A program made the position numbers and the translations under genes. From assembly GCF_001311885.1 (NCBI RefSeq), contig NZ_BBCE01000005.1:60851-124850 (forward strand): a DNA stretch of 64,000 nt. Reading direction: 5' to 3'. The notes beneath the pieces are model-generated. The model ran no database searches. It was not told the origin of the DNA and saw only the letters and a program-made list of their open reading frames with translations. The DNA is from Syntrophomonas palmitatica JCM 14374 (lineage in GTDB: Bacteria; Bacillota; Syntrophomonadia; Syntrophomonadales; Syntrophomonadaceae). Positions 18,685 to 27,618 of this stretch are shown here, one piece after another; position 1 is the stretch's first letter; each line of letters opens with the position of its first letter.

Positions 18685-19107
18685 ATGAATGCACAAGCCT
18701 ATGATCAATATAGAAAGACCAGTGTGGAGAGCGCCAGTCCAGGCAGACTTTTGCTCATGCTCTTCGAAGGGGCTATTCGGTTTGTTGATAATGCCAAACG
18801 CAGCATAGATGAAAAAGATATTGAAAGCGCGCACAATAACATTATTAAAGCCCAGAATATTATGCTCCAGTTGATGAGCAGCCTTAATATGGAATATGAA
18901 ATATCCAACCAGCTTTTTAATCTTTATGAGTATATTTACTATCAATTAATGATGGCCAATACCAAAAAAGACCTGGCGATTCTGGCCGAAGTTCGCGAAC
19001 TGCTCAGCGATTTTCAAAAAACCTGGGATGAAGCCATTAAAAAGGCTGGATCATCCAAAAGCGTTGTCGAATCCGGAATGACTGAAGGAATTAATATTAA
19101 GGGATGA
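18685..19107 (+). CDS. fliS: Flagellin export chaperone FliS
   Basis: A 140-residue FliS with the typical start AYDQYRKTSVESASPGRLLLML, then FEGAIRFVDNAKRSI and the helical core ending in LLSDFQKTWDEAIKKA. It binds the flagellin C-terminus in the cytoplasm and prevents early polymerisation. Its stop overlaps the next ATG (ATGA), so the following gene is translationally coupled. A GGGGAGG motif lies upstream, at a slightly long distance from ATG 18685. Confidence 0.93.
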   Translation: MNAQAYDQYRKTSVESASPGRLLLMLFEGAIRFVDNAKRSIDEKDIESAHNNIIKAQNIMLQLMSSLNMEYEISNQLFNLYEYIYYQLMMANTKKDLAILAEVRELLSDFQKTWDEAIKKAGSSKSVVESGMTEGINIKG

Positions 19108-19537
19108 CAATGGATAATAATGAGTTGTTAGAGAAGGACCTAAAAGAAGAAAAACGATTGTTTGAGGAGATACTGCAGCTTTCTGCCCAGCAGGTTGCCT
19201 TGTTTAACCCCAACCAGAATAATACAGACGAATTACTGCATAATTTCAATGAATTGCTTGCCAGGCGGCAAACTTTAATGGAATGCGTGGATGATATAGA
19301 AAAGAGATGGGATTGGCAGTCTGAATCTGCACGAGCCATCAGGGCATATTTAACGAAATAAAAATGATTATTCAATTGATCCGAGAAAATGATAGTCGAA
19401 CCATTAAAGAAGCAGAGAAGAAAATGAAGCAGATAAGCGCCAAGCTGAATGAAACCAGGGCTAATCAAAAAGCCTTTAATGCTTATAGCCAGGAAGAACC
19501 CTATGATGGGGGATATTTCGTAGATCGAAAAAATTAA
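19104..19537 (+). CDS. FliT/FlgN-like flagellar chaperone, frameshift near 19357
   Basis: Helical protein of about 144 residues. The first frame stops after AIRAYLTK; adding one A to the run at 19356-19358 continues it as IKMIIQLIRENDSRTIKEAEKK to TAA 19537. Size, charge pattern (long amphipathic helices, NELLARRQTLMECVDDIEK near residue 50) and position behind fliS suggest a FliT- or FlgN-like export chaperone. Similarity is weak and the name should be taken as a class. Confidence 0.6.
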
Positions 19538-19551
19538 GGGATGAGATTTTT

Positions 19552-20022
19552 TTGGTTACCGTTGATAGACCAATACAAGATATTATTGATAATTATCAAA
19601 CGCAAACAAAGCTTTACAGAAAGATGCTGACCTATGCCCAGGAACAATTAGAAATGGTTCGCAGCAGTGAAGATAATCAGCAATTAAAAAAACTCCTGCT
19701 TAATCGGCAAAACTTAATGAACGAACTTAATTCTTTGAATGAAGAGGTCAGGAAACTGCAAAACGGGGTAATGGATATTCTGGGTATTAGTAAATTCACC
19801 TATAGCGAATTAGGCGGCAAGATAAACGATGAACATTTTACAGCATTAAAAGAAGTAGTTAGTGAATTGGTACATATACTTGATGAGATTAATAAAGTTG
19901 ATGTAATTAACCAGTCTTTACTAAGGAGCAATTCAGGTCACAAATTAATTTCTTCTCCAAATTTCAGAGAAGCTGCTGACGCCTATAATAAAGCTCTGTT
20001 ACAGAAGAAGGAAAAGTCCTAA
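19552..20022 (+). CDS. FlgN/FliT-like flagellar protein
   Basis: A 156-residue helical protein starting at TTG 19552 with AAGGGATGAG upstream. It contains the LLLNRQNLMNELNSLNEEVRKLQ segment (residues 45-67), a FlgN-type pattern also present in weaker form in the gene before it, so the two may be distant paralogues. It ends the flagellar block. A chaperone for hook-associated proteins is the likely role, inferred from position and fold. Confidence 0.6.
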   Translation: MVTVDRPIQDIIDNYQTQTKLYRKMLTYAQEQLEMVRSSEDNQQLKKLLLNRQNLMNELNSLNEEVRKLQNGVMDILGISKFTYSELGGKINDEHFTALKEVVSELVHILDEINKVDVINQSLLRSNSGHKLISSPNFREAADAYNKALLQKKEKS

Positions 20023-20170
20023 ATTTTAAAATGCGAACATGGATTTTAAGGAATATGGTATTTTCCTTGCTATTTAATTCACTAATGGATATAATAGAGC
20101 ATACCAGTCGATGGGATTTATAATAAAAGCACCATCGGCAATTTTCAAAAAAAGTGAGGGATCTTTTACC

Positions 20171-20464
20171 ATGTTCGAGGACAAAGTCTTAGTATGCCAG
20201 GATTGCGGTCAGGAGTTCGTTTTTACGACTGGGGAGCAGGAATTCTACCATGAGAAGGGTTTTGAAAATGAACCCAAGCGCTGCCGTGACTGCAGAAGTC
20301 AGCGCCGTACCGGACGGACCGGCGGCAACCGCGCACCGCGGGAAATGTTCCCGGCCACCTGTGCCAGATGCGGAGTGGAGACTCAGGTTCCATTCAATCC
20401 TGTAGCGGGCAGACCCGTTTACTGCAACCACTGTTTTCAGGAAATGAAAGAATCAGCAATGTAG
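20171..20464 (+). CDS. Small zinc-ribbon protein (two CxxC pairs twice)
   Basis: A 97-residue protein starting at ATG 20171. It has two zinc-ribbon-like units: CQDCGQEF...FYHEKGFENEPKRCRDCR near residues 9-40 and CARCGVETQVPF...PVYCNHCFQEM near residues 61-92. The linker is basic (RTGRTGGNRAPRE). Widespread short proteins of this type in Firmicutes and other phyla are of unknown function; nucleic acid binding is plausible from the charge and fold. It has its own terminator and so is a single-gene unit. Confidence 0.8.
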   Translation: MFEDKVLVCQDCGQEFVFTTGEQEFYHEKGFENEPKRCRDCRSQRRTGRTGGNRAPREMFPATCARCGVETQVPFNPVAGRPVYCNHCFQEMKESAM

Positions 20465-20480
20465 ATTAGTGAAATTTATA

Positions 20481-20505
20481 CCGGGCTGTATCAGCCCGGT
20501 TTTTT
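20481..20505 (+). terminator. Rho-independent terminator after the zinc-ribbon gene
   Basis: Inverted repeat CCGGGCTG/CAGCCCGG-type stem with a short TAT loop, followed at once by six T. It ends the zinc-ribbon transcript. Confidence 0.9.
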
Positions 20506-20606
20506 ACTTTCTGAACTGCCATATTATTTCGATTGCCTTGTCTACTGGAGTATTAAGAGACATTGGAGTAAAATATATATACAACAACAGGGAAGGAAGT
20601 GGTTAG

Positions 20607-21152
20607 ATGAAGTTTGAGATCCGCGGCAGGAATATTGATGTTACCGATGCACTCAGGGATTATACCACTAAAAGGCTTTCCAAGTTGGAGAAATACATCG
20701 ATGAAATGAAGGACGTACTGGTCACCCTCTCGGTGGAAGGCGAGAAACATAAAGTTGAGGTGACCATCCCCCTCAATGGAGTAATTCTTAGAGGTGAGGA
20801 AAGCAGCCAGGACATGTACAGCTCCATTGACCTGGTTGAGGAGAAATTGGAGAAACAAATAGAAAAGCATAAAACCAAACTTTATAAACAGCACCGGGGA
20901 GCGGGCTTGAAAAAGGCCCTCCAGGAGGAGATTAAACAGGAACTGGCTAAAAACGATAAGGTCGAGAAATTCAAGGTTTTGCGCACCAAACGTTTCGCTC
21001 TCAAACCTATGGATGTTGAAGAAGCCATTATGCAAATGAACCTGCTCGGACATAATTTCTTCGTGTTTTTTGAAGCCGACAGCGAAGAAGTAAATGTGGT
21101 GTATCGCCGCAATGACGGGAACTACGGTTTGATCGAACCGGAATTTGATTAG
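20607..21152 (+). CDS. hpf: Long-form ribosome hibernation promoting factor
   Basis: A 181-residue HPF/RaiA family protein that dimerises 70S ribosomes into inactive 100S particles. The N-terminal S30AE domain runs from FEIRGRNIDVTDALRDY to about residue 105. A linker of 20 residues leads to the C-terminal dimerisation domain KVLRTKRFALKPMDVEEAIMQM, which distinguishes the long form. The start is ATG 20607 with GGAAGGAAG upstream. Confidence 0.95.
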   Translation: MKFEIRGRNIDVTDALRDYTTKRLSKLEKYIDEMKDVLVTLSVEGEKHKVEVTIPLNGVILRGEESSQDMYSSIDLVEEKLEKQIEKHKTKLYKQHRGAGLKKALQEEIKQELAKNDKVEKFKVLRTKRFALKPMDVEEAIMQMNLLGHNFFVFFEADSEEVNVVYRRNDGNYGLIEPEFD

Positions 21153-21207
21153 TTGAAGCCAGGACCTGAAAAGTGCTAATATGAAAATGTTAATAAATAG
21201 CATGTAT

Positions 21208-21233
21208 GAGGAACCTATGGTTCCTCTCTTTTT
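21208..21233 (+). terminator. Terminator after hpf
   Basis: GAGGAACC-TAT-GGTTCCTC stem followed by TCTTTTT. It separates hpf from secA. Confidence 0.88.
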
Positions 21234-21305
21234 GGTTGGGGTTAATATATTTTTAAGCGTCTATTTATATAGGCAGTTAAAACAGATGAATCGGTTTTGA
21301 ATCAA

Positions 21306-21349
21306 TATCTGTGTTAATCTGTAAACCATCTGTGAGTATCTGTGGTTAA
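21306..21349. repeat. ACACAGAT-type periodic intergenic repeat (reverse orientation)
   Basis: ATCTGTGTTAATCTG followed by further ATCTGTG units, spaced about 10-22 bases. The reverse complement of this unit recurs at 23896, 34676, 48248, 61228 and elsewhere in the window. Confidence 0.7.
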
Positions 21350-21393
21350 ACGGTTCCTGATTTTCCGATTTGAAAGAAGAAAGGTGTAATTCA

Positions 21394-23885
21394 ATGATAC
21401 GGGATGCTCTGAAGAAAATCCTTGATAATGACGAACGGGAAGTAAAAAAACTGCGCCAGAAGGTAGATATCATTAACAAATTGGAGGCGGAATATAAATC
21501 CCTGCCCGCGGAAGCTTTCCCGCACGTACTATGGAATTTAAGGAAAGGTTAAAGCGCGGCCAGAATTTAAACGATATATTACCAGAAGCCTTTGCTTTGG
21601 TTCGGGAAGCTGCCTGGAGAACTTTGGGAATGCGGCCTTTTGATGTTCAGCTGATTGGCGGCATGGTTCTGCATGAGGGGCGCATCGCGGAGATGAAAAC
21701 CGGCGAAGGCAAGACCCTGGTAGCCGTTCTGCCCGCGTATTTGAACGCCTTGGAAGGCAAAGGGACTCATATAGTAACCGTTAACGATTACCTGGCCAGC
21801 CGTGACGCGGCCTGGATGGAGCCGGTGTACAATTACTGCGGGATGTCCGTAGGACTTATTGTACACGGGCTGGACTATGAAGAACGCAAAGAGGCCTATA
21901 ATCGCGATATTTGCTATGCCACCAATAATGAACTGGGCTTTGATTATCTGCGGGACAACATGGTTCTCGCGCGTGAACATATGGTGCAGCGCAGCCTGCA
22001 CTATGCCATTATTGACGAAGTGGACTCCATACTTATTGACGAAGCGCGCACCCCGCTGATTATATCCGGGGAGGGTGACAAACCCACAAATTTATATTAC
22101 CAGATAGCTAAATTTATCCCTCGCCTGGTGGCGGATGAGGATTACAAAGTCGATGAAAAAGCCCACCTGGTTACCCTGACGGAAGAAGGGGTGCGCAAGG
22201 TGGAGAAGTATTTTAACACTGAAAATTTATCTGAAAATATGGAACTGGCGCATCATGTGAACCAGGGTCTCAAAGCCCACAGCCTGATGAAAAGAGACCG
22301 GGATTATGTGGTTAAGGATGACCAGGTAATTATAGTAGATGAATTTACCGGGCGGTTAATGTTTGGACGCCGTTACAGCGATGGGCTGCACCAGGCTATC
22401 GAGGCCAAGGAAGGGGTCAAAATAGAGAAGGAATCGCAGACCCTGGCCACGATTACTTTCCAGAATTATTTTCGCATGTACCGGAAGCTGGCAGGGATGA
22501 CCGGCACCGCCAAAACCGAGGAAGAAGAATTCCGCAAGATCTACGGCATGGATGTGGTGGTGATACCGACCCATATGCCAATGATACGCAATGACCTGCC
22601 GGATTTGATTTATCGCAGTGAAGAAGGTAAATTCCAGGCGGTGGTCGAAGATATTGTCAAGCGTTACAAGCAGGGCCAACCGGTTTTGGTAGGCACCATT
22701 TCTATAGAAAAATCAGAGCGTCTCAGCGCTCTCCTGACCAAGCGGGGCATACCGCACCAGGTGCTGAATGCCAAGCATCACGAGAAAGAGGCGCAGATTA
22801 TAGCCCAGGCCGGGCAGAAAAATACGGTTACGATTGCTACTAACATGGCTGGCCGCGGAACTGACATAGTGCTGGGTGATGGTGTGGCTGAAATCGGCGG
22901 ACTCTATATTCTGGGGACTGAGAGGCATGAAGCCCGGCGCATTGACAACCAGCTGCGCGGACGTTCAGGCCGGCAGGGCGATCCCGGGGAATCGCGGTTT
23001 TATGTTTCCTTGGAAGACGATCTTATGCGGCTGTTTGGCGCCGCCAACATTGAAGGCATAATGGATCGCCTGGGCATGGACGACTCCATTCCCATCGAAA
23101 ACCGTTTGGTATCGAAGGGAATAGAAAACGCCCAGAAGAAGGTTGAGGGACGCAACTTCAGCATCCGCAAGAATGTCCTGGAGTATGACGATGTTATAAA
23201 TCAGCAGCGCGGGGTAATATACAGCGAACGCGCCAAAGTCCTGTCCGATGAGAATCTGAAGGAAACCATCGCCAGTATGATAGATGATGTAGTAGCCAGT
23301 GTGGTGGATGGTTTTGCCGGAGAAATAAAATACTCTGATGACTGGGATTTGCCTGGTCTCATGAATTATATTGAACAGAATATTATTCCGCATCCCGATT
23401 TCAGTATTGAGGATTTAAAGGGTATGACCCGCCGTTCGGCCAAGGACTTCCTGACGGAAAAGACCCACGCTCTGTATGAGCAGCGCGAGCGGGAACTGGG
23501 CGCCCAAACCATGCGCGAGCTGGAAAAGGCTTTGATGTTAAGGGTTATTGACGAAAAGTGGATGGATCATATCGATGCTATGGACCAGCTGCGCAACGGC
23601 ATTTCCCTGCGGGCCTACGGCCAGAAAGATCCTCTGATAGAGTATAAATTCGAAGCTTTTGAGGCCTTTCAGGCCATGATTTACAGCATTAAAGAAGATG
23701 TTGTGCGATATATCATGCGCATTCGGGTAGTGCAGCAGCAGGAGGAACGCAAAACCTTTGTCAACCAGGGCGAAGATGCTGAAAGAAAACCAGTCCGGGT
23801 CGGCAAGAAGATTGGACGCAATGAGCCCTGCCCCTGCGGCAGCGGCAAAAAGTACAAAAACTGCTGCGGCCGGCAAGCCGGATAG
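21394..23885 (+). CDS. secA: Preprotein translocase ATPase SecA, frameshift near 21517
   Basis: SecA of about 830 residues once one T is restored in the run at 21516-21518 ([14 protein letters not shown]). The start is ATG 21394 after AAAGGTG. NBD1 has the MKTGEGKT Walker A and [11 protein letters not shown]alker B. The preprotein-crosslinking domain follows, then NBD2 with [11 protein letters not shown] and [11 protein letters not shown]. The protein ends in the zinc-binding SEC-C motif [13 protein letters not shown], which contacts SecB or ribosomes in other species. It drives export through SecYEG; secG is at 57052. The frameshift falls in the N-terminal 50 residues. Confidence 0.95.
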
Positions 23886-23895
23886 GGGAACTATT

Positions 23896-23921
23896 AGACA
23901 CAGATAAACACAGATTTTTAG
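23896..23921. repeat. ACACAGAT-type intergenic repeat
   Basis: AGACACAGATAAACACAGAT unit, two ACACAGAT words 10 bases apart, 10 bases after the secA stop. Confidence 0.7.
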
Positions 23922-24000
23922 TGAATCTTGTAATTAATATTTTTACTCAACTTTCACAGTTGATCGGTTAGTAAAGTAAAGAAACGATTGCTTTCTAATC

Positions 24001-24078
24001 TGTCATTGCTATGAAAACTGTGTATTTGTCGTTGCGAGGAGCGTAAGCGACGCGGCAATCTGCCCCGGTCATTGCCGC
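24001..24078. repeat. REP-like element, copy 1
   Basis: A 78-base element nearly identical to that at 27359. The core TTGCGAGGAGCG...GCGACGCGGCAAT is a partial inverted repeat (ATTGC/GCAAT arms), with a second GGTCATTGCCGC copy of one arm downstream. TTGCGAGGAGCG cores of this kind are dispersed in many bacterial genomes. Confidence 0.85.
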
Positions 24079-24108
24079 ATAAATGAAAATACCTGAAAAT
24101 AGGCAACA

Positions 24109-24150
24109 TTAATCATAATAACGCTGTGTTATTCAGTGTCTATAGTCTTG
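24109..24150. repeat. TTAATCATAAT-type module upstream of motA (degenerate)
   Basis: ATTAATCATAATAACGCTGTGTTATTCAGTGTCTAT resembles the modules at 27565, 38226 and 41133 (TTAATCATAAT then CTGCGTATTCTGCGTCTA). It lies 28 bases before the motA start. Confidence 0.5.
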
Positions 24151-24177
24151 AAACTGTTGTGGGGAGAGGGGTAGTAA

Positions 24178-24954
24178 ATGGATTTAGCTACGTTAATCGG
24201 ACTGTTACTTGGTTTAGGCGGTCTGCTGGGAGGATTTATGCTGGAGGAAGGCACTCCCGGGATGCTGGTGCAGCTTTCTGCATCGGTAATAGTATTTGGG
24301 GGCACTTTCGGCGCGGCCATGCTCAGTTTTACCATGGAGGAAATTAAGACGGTACCGTATTTCCTGAAAGTGGTATTTACCGAAGAAAAAATAGACTACT
24401 TAACGATTTTGGACCTGCTGGTAGGTACGGCTGATAAAGCCAGGCGCGAAGGTTTGCTGAGCCTGGAAAGCCAATTGGGCGAAATAGATAATGTATTCCT
24501 CTCCCGCGGACTGCAGTTGGTTATAGACGGAACCGATCCGGAATTGACCCGTAATATGTTGGAAATGGAATTGGAAGCTCATGAAAAACAACAGAAGGTC
24601 GGCGAAGAAATCTTTATGGCTATGGGGGGACTCGGACCTACCATGGGCATTATTGGAACGGTTATGGGCCTGGTGCAGGTGCTTAGCAACCTCAGTGATC
24701 CTTCCAAGCTTTCCGGCGCTATCGCTGCGGCTTTTATCGCTACCCTGTACGGTGTTTCTTCCGCCAACGTATTATGGATTCCCTTTGCTACCAAAATCAA
24801 AGTTAAGGCCCAAAAACATGTGCTGCTGATGGAATTGATTTTAGAAGGGGTCTTATCTATTCAGGCTGGTGAAAACCCGCGGGTTATCCGCGAAAAACTC
24901 ATGACCTTCCTGCCCCCGGACACCCGTCAGACTGTTTCCGAACAGGAAACATAA
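24178..24954 (+). CDS. motA: Flagellar motor stator protein MotA
   Basis: A 258-residue inner-membrane stator subunit. Four hydrophobic segments are visible: residues 1-22, 28-50, about 145-170 and 180-202. The conserved GPTMGIIGTVMGLVQVL motif begins the third. The long cytoplasmic loop (residues 60-140) that contacts FliG is charged. Together with MotB it forms the ion-conducting stator. The start ATG follows GGGGAGAGGGG, and motB begins 15 bases after the stop. Confidence 0.92.
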   Translation: MDLATLIGLLLGLGGLLGGFMLEEGTPGMLVQLSASVIVFGGTFGAAMLSFTMEEIKTVPYFLKVVFTEEKIDYLTILDLLVGTADKARREGLLSLESQLGEIDNVFLSRGLQLVIDGTDPELTRNMLEMELEAHEKQQKVGEEIFMAMGGLGPTMGIIGTVMGLVQVLSNLSDPSKLSGAIAAAFIATLYGVSSANVLWIPFATKIKVKAQKHVLLMELILEGVLSIQAGENPRVIREKLMTFLPPDTRQTVSEQET

Positions 24955-24969
24955 TAAGGAGATTGCGAA

Positions 24970-25800
24970 ATGGCACGTAAAAAAAAGCTTCCGGAGAAGG
25001 AAGCCAATACAGAGCGCTGGCTGATTACATACTCAGATCTGATTACCCTTCTTATGATTTTTTTCATAATTATGTATTCCATGAGCCAGGTCAATGCCGC
25101 CAAGTATGCGGCAGTCGCTAACTCCCTGAGCCTGGTTTTACGCGGTCAGGCTATGTCGGTTCTGGAAACCCAGGGGCCTTCTATGGTGCCAGGTATTTCC
25201 GGGCAATTGGCTCCTGAAGGACCGGGCAAGACTTCAGCCAAGCAGGGGGAATTGGAAGAGGTTAAAAAACAGATTGCTGAATTTATCAAGGCCGAAGACT
25301 TGAAGGCTGAAAAAGAGAAAAAGGCCGGCAACCTTTCCGTTAGCAAATTGAGCGATAAGATAACTGTTTATGAACAGGAACGGGGTCTGGTTATCAGTTT
25401 TAAGGACACGCTTTTATTTGCCAGCGGTTCAGATCAATTAAATGATAAGGCGCGCCAGATTATAATTCAGGTATCCGCGGCTCTGCAGAATATTCCTAAT
25501 TACATACGCGTAGAAGGGCATACTGACAATCTGCCTATAAACACGCCGCAGTTTCCTTCCAACTGGGAGCTTTCGGTATTGCGCGCCTCAAATGTAGTTC
25601 ATGTTATGAGTGAATCGGCCGGGATTCCGGCTGAAAGGCTTTCCATAATCGGTTACGGGGAAAACCGTCCCCTGGTGGCTAATGACAGCAGTGAAAACCG
25701 GGCTATCAACCGCCGTGTGGATGTGGTTATTTTGAAGAAAAAATATGATTATTTTGAGCCGCCTACAACGGAGAACTCATCACCTGCAGCCAACCAATAA
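24970..25800 (+). CDS. motB: Flagellar motor protein MotB (OmpA-like)
   Basis: A 276-residue stator subunit. A single N-terminal membrane helix, WLITYSDLITLLMIFFIIMY, contains the ion-carrying Asp (D23). A plug/linker region is rich in Lys and Glu (residues 80-118). The C-terminal peptidoglycan-binding OmpA-like domain has VEGHTDNLPI and ENRAINRRVDVVI. The start follows AAGGAG. Whether the motor uses H+ or Na+ is not decided here. Confidence 0.93.
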   Translation: MARKKKLPEKEANTERWLITYSDLITLLMIFFIIMYSMSQVNAAKYAAVANSLSLVLRGQAMSVLETQGPSMVPGISGQLAPEGPGKTSAKQGELEEVKKQIAEFIKAEDLKAEKEKKAGNLSVSKLSDKITVYEQERGLVISFKDTLLFASGSDQLNDKARQIIIQVSAALQNIPNYIRVEGHTDNLPINTPQFPSNWELSVLRASNVVHVMSESAGIPAERLSIIGYGENRPLVANDSSENRAINRRVDVVILKKKYDYFEPPTTENSSPAANQ

Positions 25801-26175
25801 TATATAGCAGCAAGCGGAGGTTGTTTAAAAAGGAATCGATGATATGCAATCGCTGGGCGGGGTCGGATCCGATACCGCCCGGTTCTGTTTCGGGTACAAT
25901 AATTCTTGGCAAAAGATAACTAAAACGACTGTAATAAAAAGGCTTATTACTTTCCGCCGAGCCTGTAATTATGTTGACATTATAAAAAATAAAAAATCAG
26001 TGTTCATCTGTGTTAATCTGCGGCTATTTATTGGGGTAATTGTACATATGGTTCTCCGGGCAGGCTTGACGGGACGGATGGGGAACCGATATCATTACTC
26101 GGGGAGGGCAAAGGTCTAATTATACAAATCTAAGAAAAGAATTATTATATAGAGATAACGACAGGAGGATACAAA
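25801..26175. other. Intergenic region motB-prfB with an ACACAGAT-type repeat
   Basis: A 375-base spacer. It holds a repeat unit at 25997-26026 (CAGTGTTCATCTGTGTTAATCTGCGG). A weak 91-codon open frame at 25844-26119 runs straight through the repeat and has no ribosome binding site, so I do not call it. The last 50 bases are AT-rich and probably contain the prfB promoter, which I cannot define. Confidence 0.6.
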
Positions 26176-27277
26176 TTGACAGAAGATCCCAGGGCTCTGT
26201 GCCTTCAGATAATCAAACGTCTAAATGAAATGAGGGTTTCTCTTTGACCTGGACAGCCGCAAACGAGAGGTAGAAAGCCTTCAGAATCTTAGCCTGGATG
26301 AAAATTTTTGGAATGATAGTCAGGAAGCGGCCAGGATACTTAAGAAAATCAACGACCTGCAAGAGGGGATAAATCAACACCAGGATTTATTGAACCGGGC
26401 TGAATATATCAGAGAACTGCTGGAAATGGCGGAATCCGAAGATGATAAAGAAATCTGGCAGGAAGTAGTGAAGGATTTAGCGGTTCTCGATAAACAGTTC
26501 CGCGAATTTGAACTGGTGGTTCTTTTCTCCGGAATCCATGATGACCGCAACGCTATTGTTTCGCTCCACGCCGGTGCCGGGGGAACTGAAGCCCAGGACT
26601 GGGTAGAGATGCTTTTCCGTATGTACACGCGCTGGGCGGAAGCTTCTTCATATGGGGTAGAAGTCCTTGATTTTTTGGACGGCGATGAAGCCGGTATCAA
26701 AAGCGTAACCTTTCTGGTAAAAGGGAAATATGCTTTCGGCAAATTAAAATGCGAAGAAGGGGTGCATCGTCTCATCAGGATATCGCCCTTTGACTCTTCG
26801 GGCCGCAGGCATACTTCATTTGCTTCCCTGTCTGTACTGCCGGAGATAATTGAAGATGTTGAGGTCAACATCAACCCCGAAGAACTGCGTATAGACACTT
26901 ATCGCTCCGGAGGGGCCGGAGGCCAGCATGTCAATAAAACGGATTCGGCTGTGCGTATAACTCATATATCTACCGGTATTGTGGTGCAATGCCAAAATGA
27001 ACGCTCCCAGCATGCCAATCGCCTGGCGGCCATGAAAATCCTGACCGCCAAGCTGTATGAAATAAAACAAAAAGAAATGCAGGATAAACTGCAAAACCTC
27101 AAGGGAGAATATAAGGAGATAGCCTGGGGCAGCCAGATAAGAACCTATACCCTGAATCCCTTTAGTTTGGTAAAAGACCACCGCACCGGCCTGGAAGCGG
27201 GCAATGTGCAATCAGTCCTGGATGGGGACCTGGATAACTTTATCAGCGCTTACCTGCACCTGAAAGCCGGAAGTTGA
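26176..27277 (+). CDS. prfB: Peptide chain release factor 2 (programmed +1 frameshift)
   Basis: RF2 of 367 residues made from two frames: TTG 26176 (after ACAGGAGGA) to CTT 26242-26244, then a +1 shift over T 26245 and GAC 26246 to 27277. The second frame carries the stop-recognition tripeptide SPF in ISPFDSSGRRH and the GGQ loop in SGGAGGQHVNKTDSAVRITH, which triggers peptidyl-tRNA hydrolysis. RF2 reads UGA and UAA. secA is the usual neighbour in Firmicutes; here motAB lie between. Confidence 0.95.
26232..26248 (+). promoter_or_regulatory. prfB recoding site (SD-like GAGGG, CTT TGA C)
   Basis: In-frame UGA at 26245-26247 is codon 24, preceded by CTT and followed by C, the classical weak-termination context. 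A Shine-Dalgarno-like GAGGG lies 6 bases upstream of CTT. Low RF2 makes ribosomes slip +1 and complete RF2, an autoregulatory loop. The match to the known signal is close. Confidence 0.95.
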
Positions 27278-27358
27278 TTTAGAAGCTGATTACGCTGACT
27301 TTATATGATTTCCGCAGGATTAGCCATAATAATAATATAATTTGGCAGCGCCGCTGCC

Positions 27359-27435
27359 TGTCGTTGCTATGAAAACCATGTATTTGTCATTGCGAGGAGC
27401 GCAGCGACGCGGCAATCTTCCCCGGTCATTGCCGC
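27359..27435. repeat. REP-like element, copy 2
   Basis: A 77-base copy of the element at 24001, with the same core (TTGCGAGGAGCG..GCGACGCGGCAAT) and the same 5' part (GTTGCTATGAAAAC.). The spacer 27278-27618 holds this element and the module below; no gene is supported. Confidence 0.85.
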
Positions 27436-27564
27436 GAAAGGCGCTTTTCGTTTAGTGTACGTAAAGTCATAAATAACCAGCTTGGTCTGCTTTAATAAAT
27501 CTGTGCAAGTCATAGCCGTCTGTGAAGTCAGTGTCTGCCAGAGGCGATTTAGTCCTGCTTCAGC

Positions 27565-27600
27565 GTTAATCATAATAATTCTGCGTATTCTGCGTCGAAA
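27565..27600. repeat. TTAATCATAAT..TGCGTATTCTGCGTC module before the transketolase gene
   Basis: GTTAATCATAATAATTCTGCG followed by TATTCTGCGTCGAAA. The same module precedes uvrA (38226) and uvrC (41133). It ends 18 bases before the start codon, just upstream of the ribosome binding site. Confidence 0.7.
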
Positions 27601-27618
27601 TAAAGAGGAGAGAATGTT

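Noticed and set aside
23886..24177. CRISPR-like array from the ACACAGAT words
   Set aside because: Units are too short (8-10 bases) and degenerate, with no constant repeat-spacer structure or cas genes.
25844..26119. 91-codon ORF between motB and prfB
   Set aside because: It runs through an intergenic repeat, lacks a ribosome binding site and resembles no protein.
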